Of a DNA stretch of 64,000 nt, positions 24,779 to 32,887 are shown piece by piece. This stretch comes from Acidimicrobiales bacterium (GTDB lineage: Bacteria; Actinomycetota; Acidimicrobiia; Acidimicrobiales; Palsa-688): contig DASUWA010000055.1 of the NCBI GenBank assembly GCA_036378675.1, positions 62,001-126,000 of the forward strand, given 5' to 3'. Position 1 is the first letter of the stretch. Every line of letters starts with the position of its first letter. Position numbers and translations under genes: made by a program. The notes below the pieces were generated by a model, which was not told the DNA's origin, searched no databases, and saw only the letters and a list, made by a program, of their open reading frames with translations.

Positions 24779-25714
24779 TTACGACGAAGAGACATCCTGG
24801 GACGAATCCACGACACCGTGCTCTGTAGATTCTCGCGACGCGAGGTTTGGAGGTCGAGTCGCGATGTAAACCTCGTCGGGCGGCGCGATCGGCAATTGTG
24901 CGTAAACGCTGGGGTCGGCGGATAACCCATAACGGAGTACTAGATCCGGAGGAAGAAGGCGCGAGGGTTGTTCCATCCTCACGTTGAGTCCCACGTCGGA
25001 GAGTCGATCGGCGAAATCTCTTCCGTATAGTCGCACATGATCAAACTGCCAGTAGGCGGCAGCTCGCTGCGCCGCAGTGGTGAGGCTTGGGTCCTCGTAG
25101 GTGTGTTCCCGAGAGCCATCGATCGGCACCATGAGAATGGCAGAGCCACCGGGTTGCAATACCCTCAGTATCTCTTTCATCGCGGCACGGTCGTCCGCCA
25201 CATGCTCCAACACATGGCTGGCGATCACCACGTCAAGGCTCGCCGTCCGAAAAGGTATCTGCTGAAGATCAAAGCGAATCATCACTGGAAGCTCCGCCAG
25301 GTCCCCCGTTATGTAAGTGACTCCGGCTTGTGCTTCAAGCCACGGACGCAGGGCAGCGTCCGGTGCCTGGTGAAGAACCCGCAGAGGCCGATCAAGGTTC
25401 GACAGCCACCCTCCAAGAAACACTCGCAGGGCCCGGTGGCGCTCCTCCGAAAAGCAGGTCGGGCACTTCGCATTGGGCCGGTTGTAGTCCGGCATGAAGC
25501 AACGAGACCGCCTGCGGCAACAGGGACACTCGACTGTTCTTCCTGCGTACAACAGCCGTCGGGTACTGCGCTGAATCGGACTGGAACCGATCAGCCACAT
25601 AAGCCCGCGAAGACGGAAAGACTGAAGACTCCCAATCGCTGGCCACCGCGCCTTCAACCGGGACAACCGAGGCCTATCGACCAAGCGCCGCACGACGCCT
25701 TGGAAACGTTGCAT
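24779..25714 (-). CDS. Methyltransferase with N-terminal zinc-ribbon
   Basis: 311 residues. A basic N-terminus is followed by a Cys-rich module ECPCC (about residue 63) and KCPTC (about residue 84), fitting a C-x2-C...C-x2-C zinc ribbon. The C-terminal half is a class I methyltransferase with I-T-G-D-L, SLDVVIASHVLEHVADD and V-L-Q-P-G-G-S-A-I-L-M-V-P. Similar fused proteins occur in exopolysaccharide clusters. Divergent from the cytidylyltransferase gene. Confidence 0.75.
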   Translation of the reverse strand: MQRFQGVVRRLVDRPRLSRLKARWPAIGSLQSFRLRGLMWLIGSSPIQRSTRRLLYAGRTVECPCCRRRSRCFMPDYNRPNAKCPTCFSEERHRALRVFLGGWLSNLDRPLRVLHQAPDAALRPWLEAQAGVTYITGDLAELPVMIRFDLQQIPFRTASLDVVIASHVLEHVADDRAAMKEILRVLQPGGSAILMVPIDGSREHTYEDPSLTTAAQRAAAYWQFDHVRLYGRDFADRLSDVGLNVRMEQPSRLLPPDLVLRYGLSADPSVYAQLPIAPPDEVYIATRPPNLASRESTEHGVVDSSQDVSSS

Positions 25715-25824
25715 GGCCCTCGCTAGTGCTACATGATCTCCAAGACCCAGTTGAACCCATAGCCCTCCCCCAAATGGTAACCGCTCACCTAAAGCGTTTT
25801 CACCAAACTTGAATGCTCCGTCGA

Positions 25825-25830
25825 TACGAT
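25825..25830 (+). promoter_or_regulatory. -10 box TACGAT for the cytidylyltransferase gene
   Basis: TANNNT followed by 7 nt and the GTG at 25838; leaderless arrangement. Confidence 0.45.
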
Positions 25831-25837
25831 TAGCCCA

Positions 25838-26563
25838 GTGACTCCCGGCAGTATCTGGACCTTAGTGCTGTGCGGCGGCAAAGGGACTCGGGCATACCCA
25901 CATACCCTCGAACTTCCCAAACCGTTGCTGGACGTAGCGGGACAACCCATCCTTCGACATGTGCTCGACATCTTCGCCCGACAGGGCGTCCGCCACTTCA
26001 TACTCGCCGCGGGCTACAAGATCGCAATGATCCGTGAGTTCGCGACGACCCTCCCAGACGATTGGGAGGTCAAGGTCCTCGACACTGGAGAAGACGCCAA
26101 TACGGGGTCCCGAATCCTCCAGTGCCGTCATCTGCTGAGGGAGCGATTCCTGGCCACGTACGGCGACGGCGTCGGGGACATAGACCTTCCGGCCCTGGTC
26201 CGCTTTCACGAGGCGAGTGGAGGAACGGCAACAATCACTACGGTCCCGTTGCCATCCCAGTTCGGGACAGTGGACACTGACGGGGCTGGTCGTGTCCTCG
26301 AGTTCAAGGAGAAGCCCAGGCTATTCGACCATTGGATCAATGGAGGGTTCTTCGTTTTCGAGCCGACCGTCTTCGCCACTTGGGCGGGAGACGACCTAGA
26401 AAAGGACGTACTGCCTGCGCTCGCCAGCGCTGGGCAACTGCACGCGTACAGGCATTTGGGATTCTGGAAGTCGATGGACACCTACAAGGACGCTATAGAC
26501 CTCACTGACCTCGCCAAAAGCGGTCGACCTCCCTGGTTGAGGGAGCACGCGAACCCCAACTGA
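25838..26563 (+). CDS. rfbF: Sugar-phosphate nucleotidyltransferase, glucose-1-phosphate cytidylyltransferase-like
   Basis: 241 residues. Nucleotide-binding LVLCGGKGTRAYPHT, K-P-L-L-D-V-A-G-Q-P-I-L, L-A-A-G-Y-K, ATYGDGVGDID with the catalytic metal-binding Asp, NGGFFVFEPTVF, and AYRHLGFWKSMDTYKDA near the end. The N-G-G-F-F-V-F-E-P and G-F-W-x-x-M-D-T blocks are typical of glucose-1-phosphate cytidylyltransferases, which make CDP-glucose from glucose-1-phosphate and CTP. It would feed the RfbG-like dehydratase at 8.6 kb. GTG start chosen from the -10 box. Confidence 0.75.
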   Translation: MTPGSIWTLVLCGGKGTRAYPHTLELPKPLLDVAGQPILRHVLDIFARQGVRHFILAAGYKIAMIREFATTLPDDWEVKVLDTGEDANTGSRILQCRHLLRERFLATYGDGVGDIDLPALVRFHEASGGTATITTVPLPSQFGTVDTDGAGRVLEFKEKPRLFDHWINGGFFVFEPTVFATWAGDDLEKDVLPALASAGQLHAYRHLGFWKSMDTYKDAIDLTDLAKSGRPPWLREHANPN

Positions 26564-26564
26564 C

Positions 26565-26570
26565 TAAAGT
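26565..26570 (+). promoter_or_regulatory. -10 box TAAAGT for the GT2 gene
   Basis: TANNNT followed by 6 nt and GTG 26577; favours that start over TTG 26571. Confidence 0.45.
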
Positions 26571-26576
26571 TTGGCC

Positions 26577-27563
26577 GTGCCACGGCCCGCCGGAGCGTCC
26601 GCGAGCCCACCGGACATCGCGGTGGTCGTTCCAACCTTTCGGAGAGTAGATGGGCTTGACCGCTTACTTCGAGCCTTGGCATTGCAGACGCTCCCTGTCG
26701 ATCGATGGGAGTTGATAATCGTCGATGACTGTTCAGGATCGCCGATCGCCGAAACAATTGAAGAACTTGCGCGCAAAGCCCCTTTTCGCGCGCACGTGGT
26801 TCACGCTGACCGTAACGGCGGGCCGGGTAAGGCACGCAACCTTGGTTGGAAGTCGTGTGACGCTCCCTTTCTCTCGTTCACCGACGATGACTGTGTTCCG
26901 CACCCCGAATGGTTGGCTTCCGGTCTCTCGCTACTTCGATCCTCGCCGAGACTAGGAATAGTTCAGGGTCCCACGGTGCGGCCACCGGAAAGCGAGAATC
27001 ACCGGATGACATGTTTCACGGTTGTTCGCGAGGTGCTCCGGCCAAGTCCGTGGTTTGAGGGTTGCAATCTGTTCTGGCGACGCGAAGCACTTGAATCCGT
27101 CGGAGGTTTCGACGAACAACTTGGGCGATTCGGCGAGGAGACATCTGCGGCTTGGTCGGCCATGGATTCAGGTTGGGAGCGCGGGTGGGCCGAAGACGGC
27201 GTCGTCGAACACTGTGTCGAGGAGCGCTCCTGGAAATGGCACCTCTGGTTCTACTATATGGACCGCAACACCGTCTATCTTGCGTCTAAGCATCCAGGAC
27301 TTCGTTCGGAATTCTGGCGGCCATGGGCCTTGCGGAAAGAGAATGCCCTGTTCGCGTTGGCGGTTGCCGGCCTCCTTCTCGGCGCGCGTTGGCGTTTCGC
27401 TCTCCTTCTCACCGCCCCTTACCTCAAGTGGCTGCACCCGCCACTGCGCCACCCACGCTACTGGCCAGGGTGGCTCTCGACCGTGTTCTACATCACTGTG
27501 CACGCTGCGTCATTCGCCGGCAAACTCGAAGGCTCTGCCAAGAGCCGGATCTTTGTGGTGTGA
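26577..27563 (+). CDS. Glycosyltransferase family 2
   Basis: 328 residues from GTG 26577. GT-A fold: I-A-V-V-V-P-T-F-R-R, LIIVDDCS, NGGPGKARNLGW, DxD-type LSFTDDDCVPHPEWL, and F-E-G-C-N-L-F-W-R-R-E-A-L-E-S-V-G-G-F-D. A C-terminal hydrophobic region (ALFALAVAGLLLGARW and neighbours) suggests membrane association. It follows the cytidylyltransferase by 13 bases but appears to have its own promoter. Convergent with the GT4 that follows. Confidence 0.88.
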   Translation: MPRPAGASASPPDIAVVVPTFRRVDGLDRLLRALALQTLPVDRWELIIVDDCSGSPIAETIEELARKAPFRAHVVHADRNGGPGKARNLGWKSCDAPFLSFTDDDCVPHPEWLASGLSLLRSSPRLGIVQGPTVRPPESENHRMTCFTVVREVLRPSPWFEGCNLFWRREALESVGGFDEQLGRFGEETSAAWSAMDSGWERGWAEDGVVEHCVEERSWKWHLWFYYMDRNTVYLASKHPGLRSEFWRPWALRKENALFALAVAGLLLGARWRFALLLTAPYLKWLHPPLRHPRYWPGWLSTVFYITVHAASFAGKLEGSAKSRIFVV

Positions 27564-27582
27564 TCACGTTCCGCCGGCTCCC

Positions 27583-28707
27583 TCACGAGCGTGGGGCATG
27601 ACGGCGATATATTTCCTCGAGCCGGGGGACTATGGAGCGCCGCCAATCGTATCGCTCAGAGGCTGCGCGGCAAGCCTCCGCAGTGCCATGAAGCTGAGCC
27701 AATTCGATTGCCAGACCGCAGGCCTCGGCAAGCTCAGTTGAGGTGGATCCGCTGGCAACCCCGATGCCTGGTTGGATCAGTTCGGCAGGGCCTCCACCGT
27801 CCTCCAAGGCAACGATTGGCGTACCACACGCTAGAGACTCAATAAGACAAAGACCGAACGCTTCGTGTTTCGACGGCAGGACCGTAGCCCAGGCCCGGCC
27901 ATAGCGCAGACCTTGCTCGTCCGGCGAACCAAGACCCAGATGCATGACAGCATCCTTCGCTGCCGGTGGGCTGGCCGCGATCAGAGCGGAAGGATCTCCG
28001 GGCCCGGACAGCCACAGCTCGAGTTGCGGATGTTTCGCGCGCAGAATAGCGACTGCCTCGAGAAGCAGGCGAAGGTTCTTCCGCTCCTCGGCAAGAGTCC
28101 CTGAATACAGCAGTGCGGGTCGGTCGTGTCGGCGAGCTGAGGGAGTAAATCGGTCGATGTCGACTCCCCCGCTTACTACCTCGGCTGATCGGCTCCAGCC
28201 AGCTCTCAAACCTGCTGCAGAGGCTTGGGACAGACAAATGTACGAGTCGATGCGGGCCGCAACAAACTCGTGAAGTATCCGGTCGGGACGGTTGTTCCAG
28301 TAACCCTTCTCGGGAAGACCCAGCGAAGTGTGCACAGAACGAAACTTCCTCGGGCGAGCGAGGAGCGTGGCGCTTGCGGCATCCGCTGTGCCGAGTGCGT
28401 GCCACACGTCTACGGGACGTCGTGCCACCCAGGACAACGCCTGAAGTCCGAACGCGACTTCGTCAGACTGAGCGCCGAAGAACCTTTCTGGCAAGAATCT
28501 CCGTCGCAGGCGCTCAACCGGGACATCTTGGATGTTTGTGCGTTCCCTGTGAAGGCCAGTCGAGAGAATTGTGACTTGGTGCCCGGCCAGAGTTAAGGCT
28601 GACGCGACCTCGTGTAGATATCGTTCGCCCCCGCGTCTGACTTCGGGCCAAGAGTACACGTGCGACAGCACGATTCGCAGCGGGTCGTCACTCTTTTTTG
28701 TGTTCAT
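27583..28707 (-). CDS. Glycosyltransferase family 4
   Basis: 374 residues. N-terminal acceptor domain I-V-L-S-H-V-Y-S-W-P-E-V-R-R-G-G-E-R-Y; donor domain A-L-L-Y-S-G-T-L-A-E-E-R-K-N, V-L-P-S-K-H-E-A-F-G-L-C-L-I-E-S-L-A-C-G (E-x7-E) and D-G-G-G-P-A-E-L. A retaining GT-B enzyme, likely adding one sugar of the repeat unit. It lies 60 bases downstream of the GT2 start region on the same strand's upstream side, with no coupling. Confidence 0.88.
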   Translation of the reverse strand: MNTKKSDDPLRIVLSHVYSWPEVRRGGERYLHEVASALTLAGHQVTILSTGLHRERTNIQDVPVERLRRRFLPERFFGAQSDEVAFGLQALSWVARRPVDVWHALGTADAASATLLARPRKFRSVHTSLGLPEKGYWNNRPDRILHEFVAARIDSYICLSQASAAGLRAGWSRSAEVVSGGVDIDRFTPSARRHDRPALLYSGTLAEERKNLRLLLEAVAILRAKHPQLELWLSGPGDPSALIAASPPAAKDAVMHLGLGSPDEQGLRYGRAWATVLPSKHEAFGLCLIESLACGTPIVALEDGGGPAELIQPGIGVASGSTSTELAEACGLAIELAQLHGTAEACRAASERYDWRRSIVPRLEEIYRRHAPRS

Positions 28708-28767
28708 CTCTGCACGAACAGCAAACCGGTTCGTGAACGCAACCGACGCATCAGATCGTCATCGTCC

Positions 28768-29643
28768 TCAGTCCTCAGCGTCGAGCCAGTTCCGCGGATC
28801 GAGGCGCAAACCGTATAGCAGTCCGCTGGCGAAGGCACCAAGCGCGGGTGGGCCGAAGCGTCGGTTCCACCGGAACACCGCCCGCTGGTACCCCAGGCGC
28901 CGGCGCAGAACGGGCCAACCCTCAGTGAAGGAACGTCTGAGCGCTGCCCCGGTGACAGCGCCACCGCCTCTCTCGTACCCCAAAGCGTTTCGACGGTTCT
29001 CTTCGGGGCTGCGCCAGTCCATGTGCTCAACCGGATCCGCCGCGGCGATCACGACGCGCCACCCCTTGCGACGGACGCGCAGGATGAAGTCATGGTCCTC
29101 CCCCGAAGCCGGGGTCCCTGGGCCAAGACGTTCGTCGAATCCGCCCGCGTCCAGGGCGGCTCGGCGGCGCACCGCAATCGCCGCCCCATGGGCGAAGCTC
29201 CACGGCTCGAACGGAGCCGGGCCCGGGAGAGGACCCGGGGCTTCGTCGACACCCGGCACGCGGGAGAGACCCCGCACGGGCCCGCACGCCAAGCCAACGT
29301 CACCTTCCGTAAACGGAGCCGCCATGGCGTCCGCCCACCCTGACGGAACGCGGACGTCGTCGTCGGTGATCAGCAGAAGCTCTCCCGAAGCCGCACGTAT
29401 AGCGGTGTTCAGCTGCCGACACTTGCCCGGCGGTTCCACCCGCAAATGGATCGAGCGGACACCGACGGGCTCCTTCGCGTCTAGTAAGGCTCGGGCCGCA
29501 TCGCCTCCGGCCTCGGCGACTATGAGCTCGTCGCCCTCGACCAGGCAAGCGCCAAGGCACGCCAGGGACTCGCGGAGCAGGGACGTTCTCCCCATCGTGC
29601 ACACAATGGCGCTGACAGTCATTCGGCGGCTGGCCGGATTCAC
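28768..29643 (-). CDS. Glycosyltransferase family 2
   Basis: 291 residues from GTG 29643, or 284 from the ATG at 29622 (MTVSAIVCTMGR), which starts directly at the first strand. GT-A motifs are E-L-I-V-A-E-A, GKCRQLNTAI, LLLITDDDVRVPSGW (metal-binding DDD) and A-I-A-V-R-R-R-A-A-L-D-A-G-G-F-D. The C-terminus is basic with a short hydrophobic segment. Its codon composition is noticeably more GC-rich than the neighbouring genes. Downstream of the GT4 at 29.8 kb, separated by a strong hairpin. Confidence 0.85.
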   Translation of the reverse strand: MNPASRRMTVSAIVCTMGRTSLLRESLACLGACLVEGDELIVAEAGGDAARALLDAKEPVGVRSIHLRVEPPGKCRQLNTAIRAASGELLLITDDDVRVPSGWADAMAAPFTEGDVGLACGPVRGLSRVPGVDEAPGPLPGPAPFEPWSFAHGAAIAVRRRAALDAGGFDERLGPGTPASGEDHDFILRVRRKGWRVVIAAADPVEHMDWRSPEENRRNALGYERGGGAVTGAALRRSFTEGWPVLRRRLGYQRAVFRWNRRFGPPALGAFASGLLYGLRLDPRNWLDAED

Positions 29644-29761
29644 CGTGACCTCGGGGAACAGTCCGGTGCCCGCTAGTGGTCCTGCCCAGAGTCCACATCG
29701 TCATGCTGAACCCCCGGCTCCATGGGGGGAACGCTACATGACCACATTCGACGATGAGGAC

Positions 29762-29811
29762 GACTGTCGACCGGCATACTTGAATCAGGGACCGATGCCG
29801 GGGAGACAGTC
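29762..29811 (-). terminator. Two-step hairpin after the GT4 gene
   Basis: Outer stem GACTGTC (29762-29768) with GACAGTC (29805-29811); inner stem CCGGCAT (29771-29777) with ATGCCGG (29795-29801). It starts 14 nt after the stop codon of the minus-strand GT4. No U-tract is present, so it may be a terminator, an mRNA 3' stabiliser or a binding site. Confidence 0.5.
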
Positions 29812-29824
29812 GGATTACCCTTCC

Positions 29825-30997
29825 TCAGGTAAACGGAGTCAACACTCCTTCCAAGTAGATCTTGGCTATCCGATCCCAGGAAAAGCGATCCTCGACCAAG
29901 CGGCGACCGGCCCTTGCTAATTGCTCTGCGTACGTGTCATCAGTAAGCAGTCGCACGATCCCTGAAGCCACGCCCTCGGCGTCCGCGGCGATCTCGGCCG
30001 ATACTCCTTGTTGCAGACCGAGCCCTTCCAAACCCACAGGCGTTCCGACCACGGGGCGGCAGGCCGCCATGGCTTCGAGTGCCTTCAGTCGCGTTCCGGA
30101 ACCGATCCTCACCGGCACGACCACGACTCGCGCCGAGGAGAGATACGGTCGGATGGACGGAACGTCGAAATGAGTGTCGACGCCCCTCTGCGCTGCTAGG
30201 CGCCGCATCCGGTGATCAGGCTGCCGACCGACAATTGCTACCGTCGCCATCGGAACTTCGTGGCGCACCAACGGGAGGATCTCACCGCAGAACCACAATG
30301 CCGCATCGACGTTCGGCTCGTAGTTGAACGAGCCGCTGAAGAGCAAACGGGGTGCTGACGGGATGGGTTCAGCGTTGAAGCGATCCAAGTCGACTCCGTT
30401 TGGAACGACGACCGCCCGCTCCAAGCCGGCCGCATCGGCATCAGAGACAGCGATGGTCACGTCGTAGCTTCGGCTTATCCATCGTTCGAGCCGGGCGGCG
30501 TTGTCAGCATCACCCTCGAGCAACCAGCGCACCCTACGCTTATGCGCGACGGCTGCTCCCTGCCTCGCCCGTACTGATATCAGGTTGTGAAGCGTGATCG
30601 CCCAACGATTCCTTTTTTGGGCGGGCAGGAGCGGTGCAAACCACTCGTGTTCGACCTGAACCAACGAATAGGAAGAGGTGTCACCCAGATGGCGATCCAG
30701 CAACTCTCGGGTGCGCCGTGCCCACCGGAGTTCCATCGGCGTTCTGAGCAGTGCGACGTCCCGCACATCACTGAGCCGGCGAACAAGTGCGGGCCGAATC
30801 GGTCCCTGGAACGGGGGTACCTCATGCACAGCTCTCAACGCTTGCCGCAGATCGCGGTTACGAAGAGAGCCGACCAAAAGCAAGTCGATCTCTGCCGAGT
30901 CGGATATCCGGGTCAATAGTTCGTATTGCCGGATACTCCCGCCCCCTAATTCAGGGTCCGGTACCTCGTCCGTGACCCACAGCAATTTGGGCTTCAT
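29825..30997 (-). CDS. Glycosyltransferase family 4
   Basis: 390 residues. N-terminus L-L-W-V-T-D-E-V-P-D-P-E-L-G-G-G-S-I-R-Q-Y; donor domain LLFSGSFNYEPN, V-V-V-P-V-R-I-G-S-G-T-R-L-K-A-L-E-A-M-A-A and G-R-P-V-V-G-T-P-V-G-L-E-G-L written with R-P as C-R-P. This GT4/GT1 subgroup is known from capsule and mycobacterial-type clusters. A paralogue with the same motifs lies at 37.5-38.7 kb. Divergent from the polymerase gene. Confidence 0.87.
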   Translation of the reverse strand: MKPKLLWVTDEVPDPELGGGSIRQYELLTRISDSAEIDLLLVGSLRNRDLRQALRAVHEVPPFQGPIRPALVRRLSDVRDVALLRTPMELRWARRTRELLDRHLGDTSSYSLVQVEHEWFAPLLPAQKRNRWAITLHNLISVRARQGAAVAHKRRVRWLLEGDADNAARLERWISRSYDVTIAVSDADAAGLERAVVVPNGVDLDRFNAEPIPSAPRLLFSGSFNYEPNVDAALWFCGEILPLVRHEVPMATVAIVGRQPDHRMRRLAAQRGVDTHFDVPSIRPYLSSARVVVVPVRIGSGTRLKALEAMAACRPVVGTPVGLEGLGLQQGVSAEIAADAEGVASGIVRLLTDDTYAEQLARAGRRLVEDRFSWDRIAKIYLEGVLTPFT

Positions 30998-31114
30998 GGT
31001 TTGAAGTACATGCGCATGGGTCGATGATCAATTCGTACACGGTACTCAGGAGGGTCGCACAGCACAATTGACCTTGAAGTCATTTGCCGCCATCAAACCC
31101 TTCCACCTCCCGCT

Positions 31115-31120
31115 TACAAT
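31115..31120 (+). promoter_or_regulatory. -10 box TACAAT for the polymerase gene
   Basis: Near-consensus TACAAT followed by 6 nt and the GTG at 31127; the best leaderless promoter in the window. Confidence 0.55.
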
Positions 31121-31126
31121 CGTTTC

Positions 31127-32776
31127 GTGCAAGCAGGGCGGCCGGGATGGCCTTGGATGGGCCCAACTCCGCGGTGGGCGCGATCCGCTTCGTCCCGAGC
31201 CCAAGCCACCTGGGCTCTAGTCCTCAGAATCGCTGGTCGGACATGGATCTGGGTGACACCTCTTTTCGTCCTCGAGGTCATCCGGCATGGCGAGTCGAAG
31301 GCCATACGACTGATCGAACTCCTAATCGCCGTGGGACTTTTGTCGTTCCTGGTACGGAAGCCCTCCCGGGCACTTTCAGCGCTGGTCATCGGTCTGCCTT
31401 TCTCCACGATCGCCTTGGCGGCGTTACTCCGCATGGGGCTACCGGCGTCGGTCGTCAGGTCGCTGGGCTTCTGGAAAGAGGCGATGGTGCTCGGTATCGC
31501 TCTCGCCGCGCTACGCAGAGTCCTCAACAACAGATCTGCGGACCAGTCGCAGCGCCTAAAATTCGACAGGGCCGACCGCTTCGGTTTCGCGTACCTCGCT
31601 CTCGGAACTCTGTACCTGCTCCTTCCAGGTTTGTTCGTCGGCTCGGGCCCGGGGGCAGGATTGTCGTTCTACGCCCGGGAGCTGGGATGGCGAAGCGACG
31701 TGCTGTACGTGGGCCTGTTCCTTGTCGTCCGGCACTGCGGCCTGACGAGCGAGGAGGTCAACAGGCTCTTCCGCCAATTTGTCATCGTAGCTTCGGTTGT
31801 TGCCGGTGTCGGTATTTTCGAGTTCTTCGCTACGAACACCTGGGTTCGCTTCGTAACGAAGACGATCAAGCTTACGGATTATGAACTCCGGGTTCTCAGG
31901 ATTGCCAACCCGACATACCAGGAGGTGTACGGATCAGTCGGCGGTCACCATTTCCCGCGGGTCGGATCGGTGCTACTCAACTATCTCGACGCGGGGTTCT
32001 ACCTCGTGCTCGCGCTCGCCATAGCGGTTGAATTCTTTACCCGGGGACGACCAGGCTGGTTCGTTCGTCTGGGAGTGCCCCTTATTTCGGTGGCGCTCGT
32101 CTTCAATCAAGGTCGCGCCGCCTTGGTGGCGGGAGTGATCGCTGCATTGCTCGGACTTCGGACGCAGATCGGCAGATCCGTCGCGCACGCCGAACGGTTG
32201 GGCTTCGCTTTGGCCATTGCCCTTGTTGCTTGTATCCCGCTCATCGCGAGTAGCGGACTCGCTCATCACTACGTCGCGTCGCAGGGATCCAACACGAGTC
32301 ACATCACCTCTACAAGGTACGGGCTGCAGGCGCTGTCAACGCACCCGATGGGCACGGGCCTCGCTACCGGCGCGGGCGCAGGGCAGTTGGCGTCACTGAA
32401 GGGATTGGAAACGACACAAACCTTCATTGTTAGCGAGGACGGTTACCTTAATATTGGCATTCAGTTGGGCTATGCGGGCCTCGCTCTTTATGTGCTCGCA
32501 TTGCTCTATATGGTGCGGGCATTGCGCCCTCTGCCAGGATTGAATAGCGCCTCTTCTTACACTGGACCCGCGTTTGGGGCCAGGAATGGCCTAATCGGAC
32601 TACTGATTGCCGGTCTTGTTCTGCAACCGTTCGTGAGCCAGGTCGTCGATTGGCCTGTATTTGCACTGTGTGGTGCCGGGGCCGCTGCTCTGGACTGCTC
32701 GCGGAAGGCCGCAGCCAAAGAACGGGAGGCAGTGCGGCCGTCCTTGGAGTTGGCCAGCTTCGCCCGAAAAGGCTGA
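31127..32776 (+). CDS. O-antigen polymerase/ligase-like membrane protein (Wzy type)
   Basis: 549 residues with about 10-12 hydrophobic segments. A large periplasmic-side loop lies between about residues 215 and 290, followed by FNQGRAALVAGVIAALLGL, which fits the Wzy_C/O-antigen ligase pattern (N-Q-G-R-x-A), and STRYGLQALSTHPMGTGLATG, the conserved S-R-x-x-x-(x)...H-P-x-G-x-G block. These proteins polymerise or ligate lipid-linked repeat units. First gene of an operon with Wzz-like, kinase and GT genes. Confidence 0.8.
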   Translation: MQAGRPGWPWMGPTPRWARSASSRAQATWALVLRIAGRTWIWVTPLFVLEVIRHGESKAIRLIELLIAVGLLSFLVRKPSRALSALVIGLPFSTIALAALLRMGLPASVVRSLGFWKEAMVLGIALAALRRVLNNRSADQSQRLKFDRADRFGFAYLALGTLYLLLPGLFVGSGPGAGLSFYARELGWRSDVLYVGLFLVVRHCGLTSEEVNRLFRQFVIVASVVAGVGIFEFFATNTWVRFVTKTIKLTDYELRVLRIANPTYQEVYGSVGGHHFPRVGSVLLNYLDAGFYLVLALAIAVEFFTRGRPGWFVRLGVPLISVALVFNQGRAALVAGVIAALLGLRTQIGRSVAHAERLGFALAIALVACIPLIASSGLAHHYVASQGSNTSHITSTRYGLQALSTHPMGTGLATGAGAGQLASLKGLETTQTFIVSEDGYLNIGIQLGYAGLALYVLALLYMVRALRPLPGLNSASSYTGPAFGARNGLIGLLIAGLVLQPFVSQVVDWPVFALCGAGAAALDCSRKAAAKEREAVRPSLELASFARKG

Positions 32777-32887
32777 AATTTCAGGCCCACGGAGAGAGCT
32801 GAGCCCTGGCTCGACTTAGGCACTAGTAGGATTGGGCTTAGGGAGGCAATGGTGGTGCCACGAGTGTTGGGCAAGGGAGTCTAAGCA

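Noticed and set aside
28571-29920. Long open frame on the plus strand (about 449 codons)
   Set aside because: It lies antisense to a GT2 with clear motifs on the minus strand and its product is low-complexity, Arg/Ser/Pro-rich; it is a GC-rich shadow frame.
31127-32776. The 549-residue membrane protein as a Wzx flippase
   Set aside because: It has the polymerase/ligase-type N-Q-G-R-A and H-P-M-G-T-G blocks and a large outside loop, not the 12-14 helix MOP flippase pattern.
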